NCBI GenBank assembly: GCA_913063835.1
Contig: CAJXZV010000010.1
Location: 1 to 37,581 of the forward strand
DNA length: 37,581 bases
Origin: an uncultured Eubacteriales bacterium
GTDB lineage: Bacteria; Bacillota; Sulfobacillia; UBA995; UBA9673
Direction: 5' to 3'
Shown in pieces: positions 18,763 through 26,580 of the stretch. Numbering within the stretch: position 1 is the stretch's first letter; each line of letters starts with the position of its first letter. The notes beneath the pieces were generated by a model that was given only the letters and a program-made list of their open reading frames with translations, was not told the DNA's origin and made no database searches. The translations under genes and the position numbers were made by a program.

Positions 18763-19740
18763 ATGCGGGGAGGACGGACCTTGGCAGCAGCTTACGATGT
18801 AGTGACCTGTGGAGAAGCGATGGTCCTCTTCAGCCCCGACACGCAGGGGCCGCTCCGGCACGTGGCGCTGTTCCGCAAGTACGCCGCAGGGGCGGAGCTG
18901 AACCTCAGCGTGGCCCTGGCCCGACTGGGGCTGCGGACGGCCTTCCTCACCAGACTGGGCGACGACGAGTTCGGCCACCACATCCTGTCCTGCATGCGGG
19001 CCGAGGGGCTGGACACCAGCCTGGTGCGCCTCGACCCGACCCGGTCCACGGCCGTCTACTTCAAGGAGTACCGGCCGCTGGGCGACACGTGTGTCTACTA
19101 CTACCGCCGGGGAAGTGCGGCCAGCGCCCTGGGGCCGGAAGACCTGGACCCGTCCTGGCTCGAGGGAGCGCGACTGGTCCACCTGACGGGCATCACTCCG
19201 GCCCTGAGCGAGTCCTGCCATCTGCTCTGCCTCCGCATGCTGGAGGCGGCGCGCGAGATGGGCGTGCCCGTCTCCTTCGACCCCAACGTGCGGCTGAAGC
19301 TGGTACCCAGAGAGGAAGTCCCCCGTCTCATGGAGCCCTTCATGCGCCAGTGCCGCCTGCTGTTGCTCAACGAGGCCGAGCTCGACCTCCTCTTCGGGAC
19401 GACAGACCCCGGTGTGGCGGCGCCGCGGGCGTTCGAATGGGGGGTGGAGGTGCTGGCGGTCAAGAGGGGCGCGCGGGGAGGCGTGGCCCTGACCGGCCGG
19501 GGCGAGGTGGTGTCACGGGAGGGGTTCCGGCCTGCCCGCGTGGTCGACCCTGTCGGCGCCGGCGACGGTTTCGACGCCGGCTTCGTCTACGGATACCTCA
19601 TGGGCTGGCCGCTGGAGCGTTGCCTGAACCTGGCCAATCTGGTGGGCGCCTCCGCCACGGCCGTGCCGGGGGACTATGAGGGCTACCCCTTCCGGCACGA
19701 AATCGACGCGTACCTCGGTCCGCCCGCCGCAGGTTGCTAG
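18763..19740 (+). CDS. PfkB family carbohydrate kinase, 2-dehydro-3-deoxygluconokinase-like
   Basis: AGAELNLSVALARLGLRTAFLTRLGDDEFG, SFDPNVRLKL, VDPVGAGDGFDAGFVYG. Confidence 0.9.
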   Translation: MRGGRTLAAAYDVVTCGEAMVLFSPDTQGPLRHVALFRKYAAGAELNLSVALARLGLRTAFLTRLGDDEFGHHILSCMRAEGLDTSLVRLDPTRSTAVYFKEYRPLGDTCVYYYRRGSAASALGPEDLDPSWLEGARLVHLTGITPALSESCHLLCLRMLEAAREMGVPVSFDPNVRLKLVPREEVPRLMEPFMRQCRLLLLNEAELDLLFGTTDPGVAAPRAFEWGVEVLAVKRGARGGVALTGRGEVVSREGFRPARVVDPVGAGDGFDAGFVYGYLMGWPLERCLNLANLVGASATAVPGDYEGYPFRHEIDAYLGPPAAGC

Positions 19741-19784
19741 CGGCGCCGGCCGCAGCATCAGGGCAGAGGAGGTGTCAGGGACCC

Positions 19785-20978
19785 TTGCCGCGACTTTCAT
19801 CTACTGTCACCAGGGTTCCGCAATCGGGAATCAGGAGGATCATGAACCTGGCCGCGGGACGGCAGGATGTGGTGCGCCTCGAGGTCGGCGAGCCCCTGTT
19901 CTCCACGCCGTCCCATATCGTGGAGGCCGCCGTGCGGGCCGTGAGGGACGGCTACACCCGGTACACCCCGAACGCCGGCCTCCCGTCCGTGAGGGAGGCC
20001 GTCTGCGCCCGCATGCACCGGGACTACGGCCTCGAGATACGGCCGGAGAGGGTCTGCGTGACCGTGGGTGGGGTGGGAGCAATCTCGTCCGCCCTCCGCG
20101 CAGCGGTGGAGGCCGGGGACGAAGTCCTCATCCCCGACCCGGGCTGGCCCAACTACTACATGATGGCCGTGGTGGCGGGCGCCGTCCCGCGCCGCTATCC
20201 CCTGCGTCCCGAGAACGGTTATCTCCCCGACCTCGACGAACTCAGGTCCATGGTGGGCCCGCGCACGAGGGTGCTGGTGGTGAACTCGCCCTCCAACCCT
20301 CTGGGGACGGTCTTCCCGCCCACCCTCGTCGAGGCCCTGGTGGATTTCGTCTCGACGCACGACCTCATCCTCATCTCGGATGAGGTGTACGACTGCATCA
20401 TATACGAGGGCACCCACCGGACCGCGTGTACCTACGACCCCGACGGCCGCGTTGTCGCCGTCTTCAGCGCCTCGAAGACGTACGCCATGACGGGGTGGCG
20501 GGTCGGCTACGCCATCGCCGGCGAGGAGATGGTGCGCCAGATGGCCAAACTGCAGGAAGCCTATGTGTCGTGCGCTCCGGCGCCCTCCCAGAAGGCGCTG
20601 GAGGCCGCCCTTGCCGGCCCGCAGGACTGCGTGGAGGCCATGTGCCTGACATACCGGGAGAACAGGGACCTCACGTGCCGGCTCCTGGCCGAAAGGGGCA
20701 TCCCCCACCGGAGACCTGAGGGGGCGTTCTACGTGTGGATAGAGGCGGGCTGCCGCAACTCGACGGAGTTCGCCCACCGCCTTCTCACCGAGCGCGGGGT
20801 GGCTCTCGCCCCGGGGAGCACCTTCGGTCCGAGAGGAGAGGGGTACGTACGCGTGTCCCTGGTGTCGGCGGCGGAGGCAATCCGTGAGGGCGTCGCCGCG
20901 CTCGCGGCGGCCGTCGCCGGCGCCGGTGCGCCCGGGCGTGGACGGCCGGACGGTTGCCCCGGGGGGTGTGAAGCATGA
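19785..20978 (+). CDS. Class I/II pyridoxal-phosphate aminotransferase
   Basis: RLEVGEPLFSTPSHIVEAA, NSPSNPLGTVFP, DEVYDCIIYEG, SASKTYAMTGWRVGY (PLP Lys). Start uncertain (TTG 19785 keeps SGIRRIMNLAAGRQDVVRLEVGEP). Confidence 0.9.
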   Translation: MPRLSSTVTRVPQSGIRRIMNLAAGRQDVVRLEVGEPLFSTPSHIVEAAVRAVRDGYTRYTPNAGLPSVREAVCARMHRDYGLEIRPERVCVTVGGVGAISSALRAAVEAGDEVLIPDPGWPNYYMMAVVAGAVPRRYPLRPENGYLPDLDELRSMVGPRTRVLVVNSPSNPLGTVFPPTLVEALVDFVSTHDLILISDEVYDCIIYEGTHRTACTYDPDGRVVAVFSASKTYAMTGWRVGYAIAGEEMVRQMAKLQEAYVSCAPAPSQKALEAALAGPQDCVEAMCLTYRENRDLTCRLLAERGIPHRRPEGAFYVWIEAGCRNSTEFAHRLLTERGVALAPGSTFGPRGEGYVRVSLVSAAEAIREGVAALAAAVAGAGAPGRGRPDGCPGGCEA

Positions 20979-21454
20979 AACCGGCCCGCTACCTGATGCC
21001 TCAGGCCGTCTTCGTGGTGACCGGAGCCGCGGGGGAGAAGACGGCGGGGATGACGGCCTGCTGGGTGAACAGGGTGTCGCACCGGCCTCCTCTCTTCGCC
21101 GTGGCCATCCATCACGGCAGCCACACCCGCGAGGTGGTGGCGGAGGGAGGCTGCTTCTGCATCCACATCCTTCGCCACAGTCAGGTCGACCTCGCCCGCA
21201 GGTTCGGTTCTGTGAGCGGTCACGAGGTGGACAAGCTGGCCGGGGTCCCCTGGCGGCGGGGCGAGAGCGGGGCGCCCGTGCTGGAGGATGTCCTGGCCTA
21301 CCTGGACTGCCGTGTGGTGCACCAGTTCGAGGTGGGCGACCACACCTTGTTCGTCGGCGAGCTGGTGGGCGAGGGCGTCTTCCGGCAGACCGTGCCTCTT
21401 CTCTTCCGCCCTGAAGACTACGCCGACATCGGCCAGGCCGGAGACGAAGGCTGA
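20975..21454 (+). CDS. Flavin reductase-like domain protein
   Basis: MTACWVNRVSHRPPLFAVAIHHGSHTREVVAEGGCFCIHIL; ATGA overlap with the aminotransferase. Confidence 0.88.
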   Translation: MKPARYLMPQAVFVVTGAAGEKTAGMTACWVNRVSHRPPLFAVAIHHGSHTREVVAEGGCFCIHILRHSQVDLARRFGSVSGHEVDKLAGVPWRRGESGAPVLEDVLAYLDCRVVHQFEVGDHTLFVGELVGEGVFRQTVPLLFRPEDYADIGQAGDEG

Positions 21455-21467
21455 CGGCTGACGACGA

Positions 21468-21510
21468 CAGAGGGGCGAGATTTCCTCGCCCCTCTGTTCT
21501 TGTCTCTTTT
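21468..21510 (+). terminator. Rho-independent terminator at the end of the 14-gene operon (convergent with rdhA)
   Basis: CAGAGGGGCGAG-ATTTC-CTCGCCCCTCTG (12-bp perfect stem, 5-nt loop) followed by TTCTTGTCTCTTTT. Confidence 0.9.
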
Positions 21511-21563
21511 CTTTCGCTTCAGCGGTCGGCCTCGTGCTGAGGCCTCCAGGCTCGCGGCGCGCT

Positions 21564-22916
21564 CTAGCCCTTGATGTCCCACTCCGCGGTCTTCCAGAAC
21601 CTGACCGCTTCGTCCGGGTTGCCCCACGTGCCGTAGCCCATGATGTCGTCCAGGCTGATGAAGAAGCTGTTGAAGGCCGGCGTGGTGGCGGCGACACCCT
21701 TGACCACGTCGTGCAGCCAGCTCTTCGGCTTGGAGAAGGGGCAGACCCGCAGGCAGATGCCGCAGCCCGTCCCGACCTCCTGCCAGAACTTGTAGCACTT
21801 CCACACGTGGACGTACCACCTGTCGCCACCGCCGCCGGGGTTGTTCGACGGGCACTGGGGTTCGTTGTAGTCGTCGTCGAACGGGATGGCTCCGGCCGGG
21901 CATTCCCGGGCGCACTTCTTGCAGGTCTTGCAGAACTCGCGGACCCCGAAGGATATCCGCTTGTCCGGCGCTATGGGGAGGTCCGTGAGGATCTTTATCG
22001 GCCGGAGGGCCGAACCGAGGACCGGGTTGACGAGCAGGCCGTGCCGACCCTGCTCACCGAGGCCGGCGTCGATGGCAGCCGGCACGCTCAGGCTGGTGTC
22101 GTTGCCCATCGGGAGGGCCTTGTAGCCGATCTGGCGGAGGAACTCGGCCATGGTGCCGGCGAGTTCGGCCATGCGCGAGTAGGCGATGCTGATGGCACCC
22201 TCACCGAGAGCCCCGGGGCAGAACTGCATGAGCTGGAGGTCGATGGGAACAAGGCAGACGATCATGGACTGCATCGACTTCGGGATGAGGTGGGCCTCAT
22301 CCGTGTGCGTGGGCGTGTCCACCTCGTCGGTGAAGACGTAGGGGATACCCTTCCTGTCGGACTCGTAGAACCACAGCTCGTTGACCTTGCAGACACCGAC
22401 GTCGGCGGCCCCGAACACGCGCGCCGCCTTCTTGACGACGATGTTCGCCTCCTCGGGAGTCCCCTTCCAGGGGCCGAGCTTTTCCAGCCAGCCCGTCTTG
22501 GCCACGCCGAGCGGCTCCCAGCTGTAGAAGTTGAAAGCACGGGTCCCGGTCCACCCGCAGTCGTACAGAGCATAGTCGAGCTGGGTGAAGCCAGGCTCCT
22601 TGGCCATCTGCTTCTCCAGGGCCACCTCTTTCTGGCTGGTCCCGGCGAGGAACTCCATGAGTTCGGGGGGACGGCCGAACGTGCTCTTCTTCTGGGGGAA
22701 CCTCTTCAGCCGACTTATGTCGTGCGGGAACTCGTCGATCTGCTTGATGGTGAACTTCGTCAGCGGGCCCGCGTTGAAGAGGCTGTTGGGCCCGTCGCTG
22801 ACGGCCAGGGCGGGACTTGACGCGGCAAGGACTCCCGCCGCACCGGCCAGAAGGCCGGCACCCTTGAGGAAGTCCCGGCGGTTGACCCCCTGGGCCTTCT
22901 TCTCTTGCTCGGTCAT
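21564..22916 (-). CDS. rdhA: Reductive dehalogenase catalytic subunit (RdhA), TAT-exported
   Basis: TAT signal NRRDFLKGAGLLAGAAGVLA; two Fe-S motifs CKTCKKCARECP and Cx10-CGICLRVCPF; VPAAIDAGLGEQGRHGLLVNPVLGSALRP is characteristic of RdhA/QueG-like corrinoid proteins. In-frame GTG at 22937 is an alternative start. Confidence 0.92.
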   Translation of the reverse strand: MTEQEKKAQGVNRRDFLKGAGLLAGAAGVLAASSPALAVSDGPNSLFNAGPLTKFTIKQIDEFPHDISRLKRFPQKKSTFGRPPELMEFLAGTSQKEVALEKQMAKEPGFTQLDYALYDCGWTGTRAFNFYSWEPLGVAKTGWLEKLGPWKGTPEEANIVVKKAARVFGAADVGVCKVNELWFYESDRKGIPYVFTDEVDTPTHTDEAHLIPKSMQSMIVCLVPIDLQLMQFCPGALGEGAISIAYSRMAELAGTMAEFLRQIGYKALPMGNDTSLSVPAAIDAGLGEQGRHGLLVNPVLGSALRPIKILTDLPIAPDKRISFGVREFCKTCKKCARECPAGAIPFDDDYNEPQCPSNNPGGGGDRWYVHVWKCYKFWQEVGTGCGICLRVCPFSKPKSWLHDVVKGVAATTPAFNSFFISLDDIMGYGTWGNPDEAVRFWKTAEWDIKG

Positions 22917-22956
22917 CTCCTTAGCCAACCTCCTCACACTGAGAACGTGAGCAAGC

Positions 22957-23250
22957 TCATGCGCTGGCGCCGGTCCTGCGGGCGGTCTTCACTATCAGCA
23001 GGCGAAGAAGGATGAAGAGGACCACGCCGATGCCGCCGAAGATGAGCCCGCCGGCCGTGGCCGCCTGCGGGTACCCCTCCGCCACGCTCGTACCGATCCA
23101 GGCCGCCACGAACAGGGCCCAGAGCGCGACGACGGCGACACCCAGCCAGTGGTACCAGACGAGAGCGACGCCTTCCCTCTTCGCCCAGCCGAGGAGAGCC
23201 TGGACGGCCCAGAAGGCCACAGCTCCCAGCAGGAAGTACATGAGAACCAT
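22957..23250 (-). CDS. rdhB: Putative reductive dehalogenase membrane anchor RdhB
   Basis: 97 aa, three predicted TM helices, immediately upstream of and co-directional with rdhA; AAGGAGG at 23258-23264. Confidence 0.75.
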   Translation of the reverse strand: MVLMYFLLGAVAFWAVQALLGWAKREGVALVWYHWLGVAVVALWALFVAAWIGTSVAEGYPQAATAGGLIFGGIGVVLFILLRLLIVKTARRTGASA

Positions 23251-23278
23251 CGTCCGACCTCCTTCGCTATGGTGTCAA

Positions 23279-23298
23279 CTGCCGCGACGGAGCGGCAG
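23279..23298 (-). promoter_or_regulatory. Leader hairpin upstream of the rdhB ribosome-binding site
   Basis: CTGCCGC-N6-GCGGCAG (7-bp perfect stem) about 14 nt upstream of the SD in the predicted transcript. Confidence 0.45.
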
Positions 23299-23383
23299 AA
23301 CGTGCCGAAAGGGCTTGGATTCTGGCGTGATGGGACTTCTCAGTGGAACGGTTGTCGTGTCAGGACGGTTCACCACACCGTCC

Positions 23384-23425
23384 ATGCTACTCACGCCTGA
23401 GAGGGGTGTCTGTAGCACGTGCTAC
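23384..23425 (-). promoter_or_regulatory. Predicted class II Crp/Fnr-activated promoter of rdhBA: GTA-N8-TAC-N22-TAGCAT
   Basis: Minus strand TGTAGCACGTGCTACAGACACCCCTCTCAGGCGTGAGTAGCAT; palindrome centred at 23418.5, -10 box TAGCAT at 23389-23384, predicted TSS about 23377 so operator centre is at -41.5. Confidence 0.7.
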
Positions 23426-23426
23426 A
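23411..23426. promoter_or_regulatory. Perfect 16-bp palindrome TGTAGCACGTGCTACA (operator 1)
   Basis: Sequence equals its own reverse complement; GTAGC-N4-GCTAC geometry. Confidence 0.8.
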
Positions 23427-23442
23427 AGGGGTTTCGCCCTCA

Positions 23443-23456
23443 GTAGCCCAGGCTAC
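23443..23456. promoter_or_regulatory. GTAGC-CCAG-GCTAC inverted repeat (operator 2)
   Basis: Same 5-4-5 half-site motif as operator 1, centre 31 bp upstream (-72.5). Confidence 0.75.
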
Positions 23457-23487
23457 AATGGGTGGCCTGGCCGCACCGGGGAGGCCT

Positions 23488-24186
23488 CTAAGGGATGACC
23501 ACCTTTCTCAGGAACTCGACGGCCTTGGGGGGGATGAGAGCCGGCTCTCCGCCCCGGAACCCGCAGAGGACCGCCAGGCGGGCCATGAAGGCGGTCTTCA
23601 GGCTCTCCTCGAGGGCGAAGGTGATGTTCAGGGCCTCGCGCAGGTCCCGGCCGACCGTCACGAGGCCGTGGTTCCGGAGCAGGACCGCCGGCCCGCGGGC
23701 GAGCGCCTCGGCCGTCCTGACGGCGAGGTCGTTGCTTCCCGGCGCCGCGAACGGCACGGTCCTGAGCTCCGTGAAGCGCACGGCCTCGAGGGTGAGAGGC
23801 GGCACGGGCTCTTCGAAAAGGCTCCACACCGTGGCCAGCGGCGCATGGGTGTGGACGACCGCTCCGACGTCCGGGCGGGAGGCGTAGACGGCCAGGTGCA
23901 TCCCTGTCTCCACGGAGGGCCTTATCCGCGCCCCGCTGCTGCCGGTCGGGGGCGGCTCCCGCACGGGCCTGCCCTGGTCGTCCACCTCGAGGACGTGCTC
24001 CGGACCGAGCCCGCCCTTGAAGATCTGGCTGGCCGTGATGAGGATGTGGCCGGTGTCGGGGAGTCTGACACTGACGTTGCCTCCGGTGGGGGTTATGAGT
24101 CCGTGCTCGTAGAGTTCGTTCACGGTCTCGACCACGGCCTGCTTCAGGGCCGGCAGGCGGTCGTCCCGGGTCTGTCCAGATGCCAT
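23488..24186 (-). CDS. Class II aldolase/adducin family protein (L-fuculose-phosphate aldolase-like)
   Basis: TPTGGNVSVR, HLAVYASRPDVGAVVHTHAPLATVWS, LLRNHGLVTVGRDLREAL: zinc-binding HTH and HG motifs. Confidence 0.92.
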   Translation of the reverse strand: MASGQTRDDRLPALKQAVVETVNELYEHGLITPTGGNVSVRLPDTGHILITASQIFKGGLGPEHVLEVDDQGRPVREPPPTGSSGARIRPSVETGMHLAVYASRPDVGAVVHTHAPLATVWSLFEEPVPPLTLEAVRFTELRTVPFAAPGSNDLAVRTAEALARGPAVLLRNHGLVTVGRDLREALNITFALEESLKTAFMARLAVLCGFRGGEPALIPPKAVEFLRKVVIP

Positions 24187-24411
24187 GGGGCTTGCCTCAC
24201 CTCGGTCTCGGGCCGGCTTCGTTTCGCGCCGGTCTGCATGGGTCTCCGGGACATCTATGTCGGCCGGGACCGGTTCTCCTGCTCAGGGGCCGTGGCTTGC
24301 CGGCGCCCGAGACTCCGGGTAGGTCTGGGGCGCCGCGGGAAGAAGAGAAGGGCAGGGCTCGGGGCGGACGCCCCTCGAGCGAGCGACGTTGTGAGGAGGA
24401 GGTGGGTCCCG

Positions 24412-26580
24412 GTGCCTGTCGGCTACAGGGTGGCCGTGGACGTCGGCGGCACCTTCACCGATTTCGTCGTGACCGGCCCCGGAGGAGAGCTCGCGGCCTT
24501 CAAGGTCCCCTCCACCCCGAAGGCGCCCGAGCAGGCGGTGCTGGGCGGCCTCCGCATGCTGACGGGAGCCGGGCCGGCTCCCGTCCCCCCGACCGAGGTC
24601 ACCTTTCTCGGACACGGCACGACCGTGGCCACGAACGCCGTCATCGAGCGCACCGGAGGGCCGGCGGGACTCCTCATCACCGAGGGTTTCGGCGACCTCC
24701 TTGAGATCGGGCGGCAGATGCGCCCCTCGCTTTACGACCTCCTCGCCGACAAGCCGGAGCCACTGGTGGAGCGGGAGTTCGTCTGGGAGGTCCCCGAGCG
24801 GGTGGCGGCCGACGGCTCGGTCGTCCGGCCGCTGGACCGGGAGGGCGTAAGGAGGGGTCTGGCCCGCCTTCGCTCCCTCGGCGTGAGGTCGGTGGCGATA
24901 TGCTTCCTCAACGCCCACGCCAACCCTGAGCACGAAAGGGCGGCGGCCAAGATCGCCCGGGAGGAGTACCCGGAGCTCCATCTCTCGGTCTCGCACGAGC
25001 TTCTGGCCGAATTCCGCGAGTTCGAACGTCTGTCCAGTGTGGTGCTCAACGCCTACCTGTCGACGGCCATGGGGGAGTATCTTGACCGGCTCGCGGCCGG
25101 GGTGGCGCGCGAGGGGATAAGGACGGGCATCCACCTCGCCCATTCGGCCGGCGGCCTTCTGACCCTTCAGCGCTGTCTCCACCGGCCGGCGGCCACGCTC
25201 CTGTCAGGCCCGGCCGCGGCGCTGGTGGCCGCGGCCTCGGCGGCGGCGGGGGTCCTCGAAGGGCCGGGGCCGGCGGACCCGCCGGCGACCGACCTGGTCA
25301 CCCTTGACATGGGCGGGACGAGCGCCGACGTCGGACTAGTCCGGGACGGGCGTCCGGCGGTGACCACGGCCCGGAAGGTGGCCGGGTGGCCGTGCCTCTT
25401 CCCGATGCTGGACATCGAGACCGTCGGGGCCGGGGGAGGGAGCGTGGCCTGGGTCGACGCCGGCGGTCTGCTCAAGGTCGGGCCCCGCAGCGCGGGGGCC
25501 GAACCGGGACCGGCTGCCTACGGCCGGGGCGGGGAGGAGCCGACCGTCACCGACGCCGATGTCGTTCTCGGACGCCTCGGGCCGGAGGGGCTGGCCGCCG
25601 GGCGCGTCTCCCTCGACCCCGAACGGGCCCGCCGGGCGGTCTGGGACAGGGTCGCCCGCCGGCTCGGACTTTCCCTCGAAGAGGCCGCCTGGGGCGTCCT
25701 CAAGGTGGCCGGAGCCACGATGGAGTCGGCCGTCCGCCTCATGACCATAGAGAGGGGTCTCGATCCCCGGGACTTCAGCCTGGTCGCCTTCGGCGGTGCG
25801 GGGCCGCTCCACGCGGTGGCCTTGGCCCGGGCGCTCGGGATGCCCAGGGTCATCGTCCCGCGCGACCCGGGGACGTTCTCGGCCCAAGGCCTCCTCGCCG
25901 CGCGGGTGAGGACGGACGCGGTGAAGACTCTCCTCCTGACGCTCGAGCCCGACCGGTGGGGCCGTGGCGCCGCGGCCAGGCGCGTCCTCGAGTGCGCTGC
26001 CGCCCTCGCCGAGGAAGTGGCCGGCGTCCTGGAGGAGGAGGGTATCCCTCCGCGGTCGGCGGAGGTCCGCACCGTCCTCGACCTTCGCTACGAGGGACAG
26101 AACCACGAGATACGGGTGGCGTTGGGCCGTCTCGGGTCCGAGGATGACATCGCTCGGGCCGTCCGGCTCTTCCACCGGCGCCACCATGAGCTCAACGGCT
26201 ACCGTCTCGAGAGGGCCCCTGTCGAGGTCGTCAACGTCCGCGTTGAGGGGACCGGCCGTCTGCCGGGAAGCGGCCTCCCGAGAGCCCGCCGGACCCCGGC
26301 CCCGGCCTCCGCAGGGGCGGCCGCTCCCCGCTCCCGCCCCGTCTACTTCGGCCCCGGCTACGGCTGGCTCACCACGCCCGTGGTCGGACGCGAGGCCCTC
26401 GAACCCGGCCGGTGGCACTCGGGTCCGCTCGTCGTCTCGGAGCCCGACGCCACGACCCTGGTGCCTCCCGGGGCCCGGGTCAGGCTGGTGGCCGACGGGG
26501 GCTGGGCCGGGAGCCTGGTCATCGAGCCCGGCGTGGGGGAGGGCGTCGGAGGTGGCGGTGGAGGTGACGGTGATGGGTGA
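24412..26580 (+). CDS. Hydantoinase/oxoprolinase A subunit (HyuA family)
   Basis: YRVAVDVGGTFTDFVVTG, GHGTTVATNAVIERTGG, LDMGGTSADVGLV, VAFGGAGPLHA; GTG start after GAGGAGGAGG. Confidence 0.92.
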   Translation: MPVGYRVAVDVGGTFTDFVVTGPGGELAAFKVPSTPKAPEQAVLGGLRMLTGAGPAPVPPTEVTFLGHGTTVATNAVIERTGGPAGLLITEGFGDLLEIGRQMRPSLYDLLADKPEPLVEREFVWEVPERVAADGSVVRPLDREGVRRGLARLRSLGVRSVAICFLNAHANPEHERAAAKIAREEYPELHLSVSHELLAEFREFERLSSVVLNAYLSTAMGEYLDRLAAGVAREGIRTGIHLAHSAGGLLTLQRCLHRPAATLLSGPAAALVAAASAAAGVLEGPGPADPPATDLVTLDMGGTSADVGLVRDGRPAVTTARKVAGWPCLFPMLDIETVGAGGGSVAWVDAGGLLKVGPRSAGAEPGPAAYGRGGEEPTVTDADVVLGRLGPEGLAAGRVSLDPERARRAVWDRVARRLGLSLEEAAWGVLKVAGATMESAVRLMTIERGLDPRDFSLVAFGGAGPLHAVALARALGMPRVIVPRDPGTFSAQGLLAARVRTDAVKTLLLTLEPDRWGRGAAARRVLECAAALAEEVAGVLEEEGIPPRSAEVRTVLDLRYEGQNHEIRVALGRLGSEDDIARAVRLFHRRHHELNGYRLERAPVEVVNVRVEGTGRLPGSGLPRARRTPAPASAGAAAPRSRPVYFGPGYGWLTTPVVGREALEPGRWHSGPLVVSEPDATTLVPPGARVRLVADGGWAGSLVIEPGVGEGVGGGGGGDGDG

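Noticed and set aside
2276-20978. Sulfo-Entner-Doudoroff (sulfoquinovose) pathway linking YihQ-like GH31, KDPG-type aldolase and AOR
   Set aside because: The sulfonate-binding Arg is replaced in the GH31, there is no SQ dehydrogenase/lactonase/dehydratase or sulfonate exporter, a sugar kinase is not needed in sulfo-ED, and the genes are in separate units.
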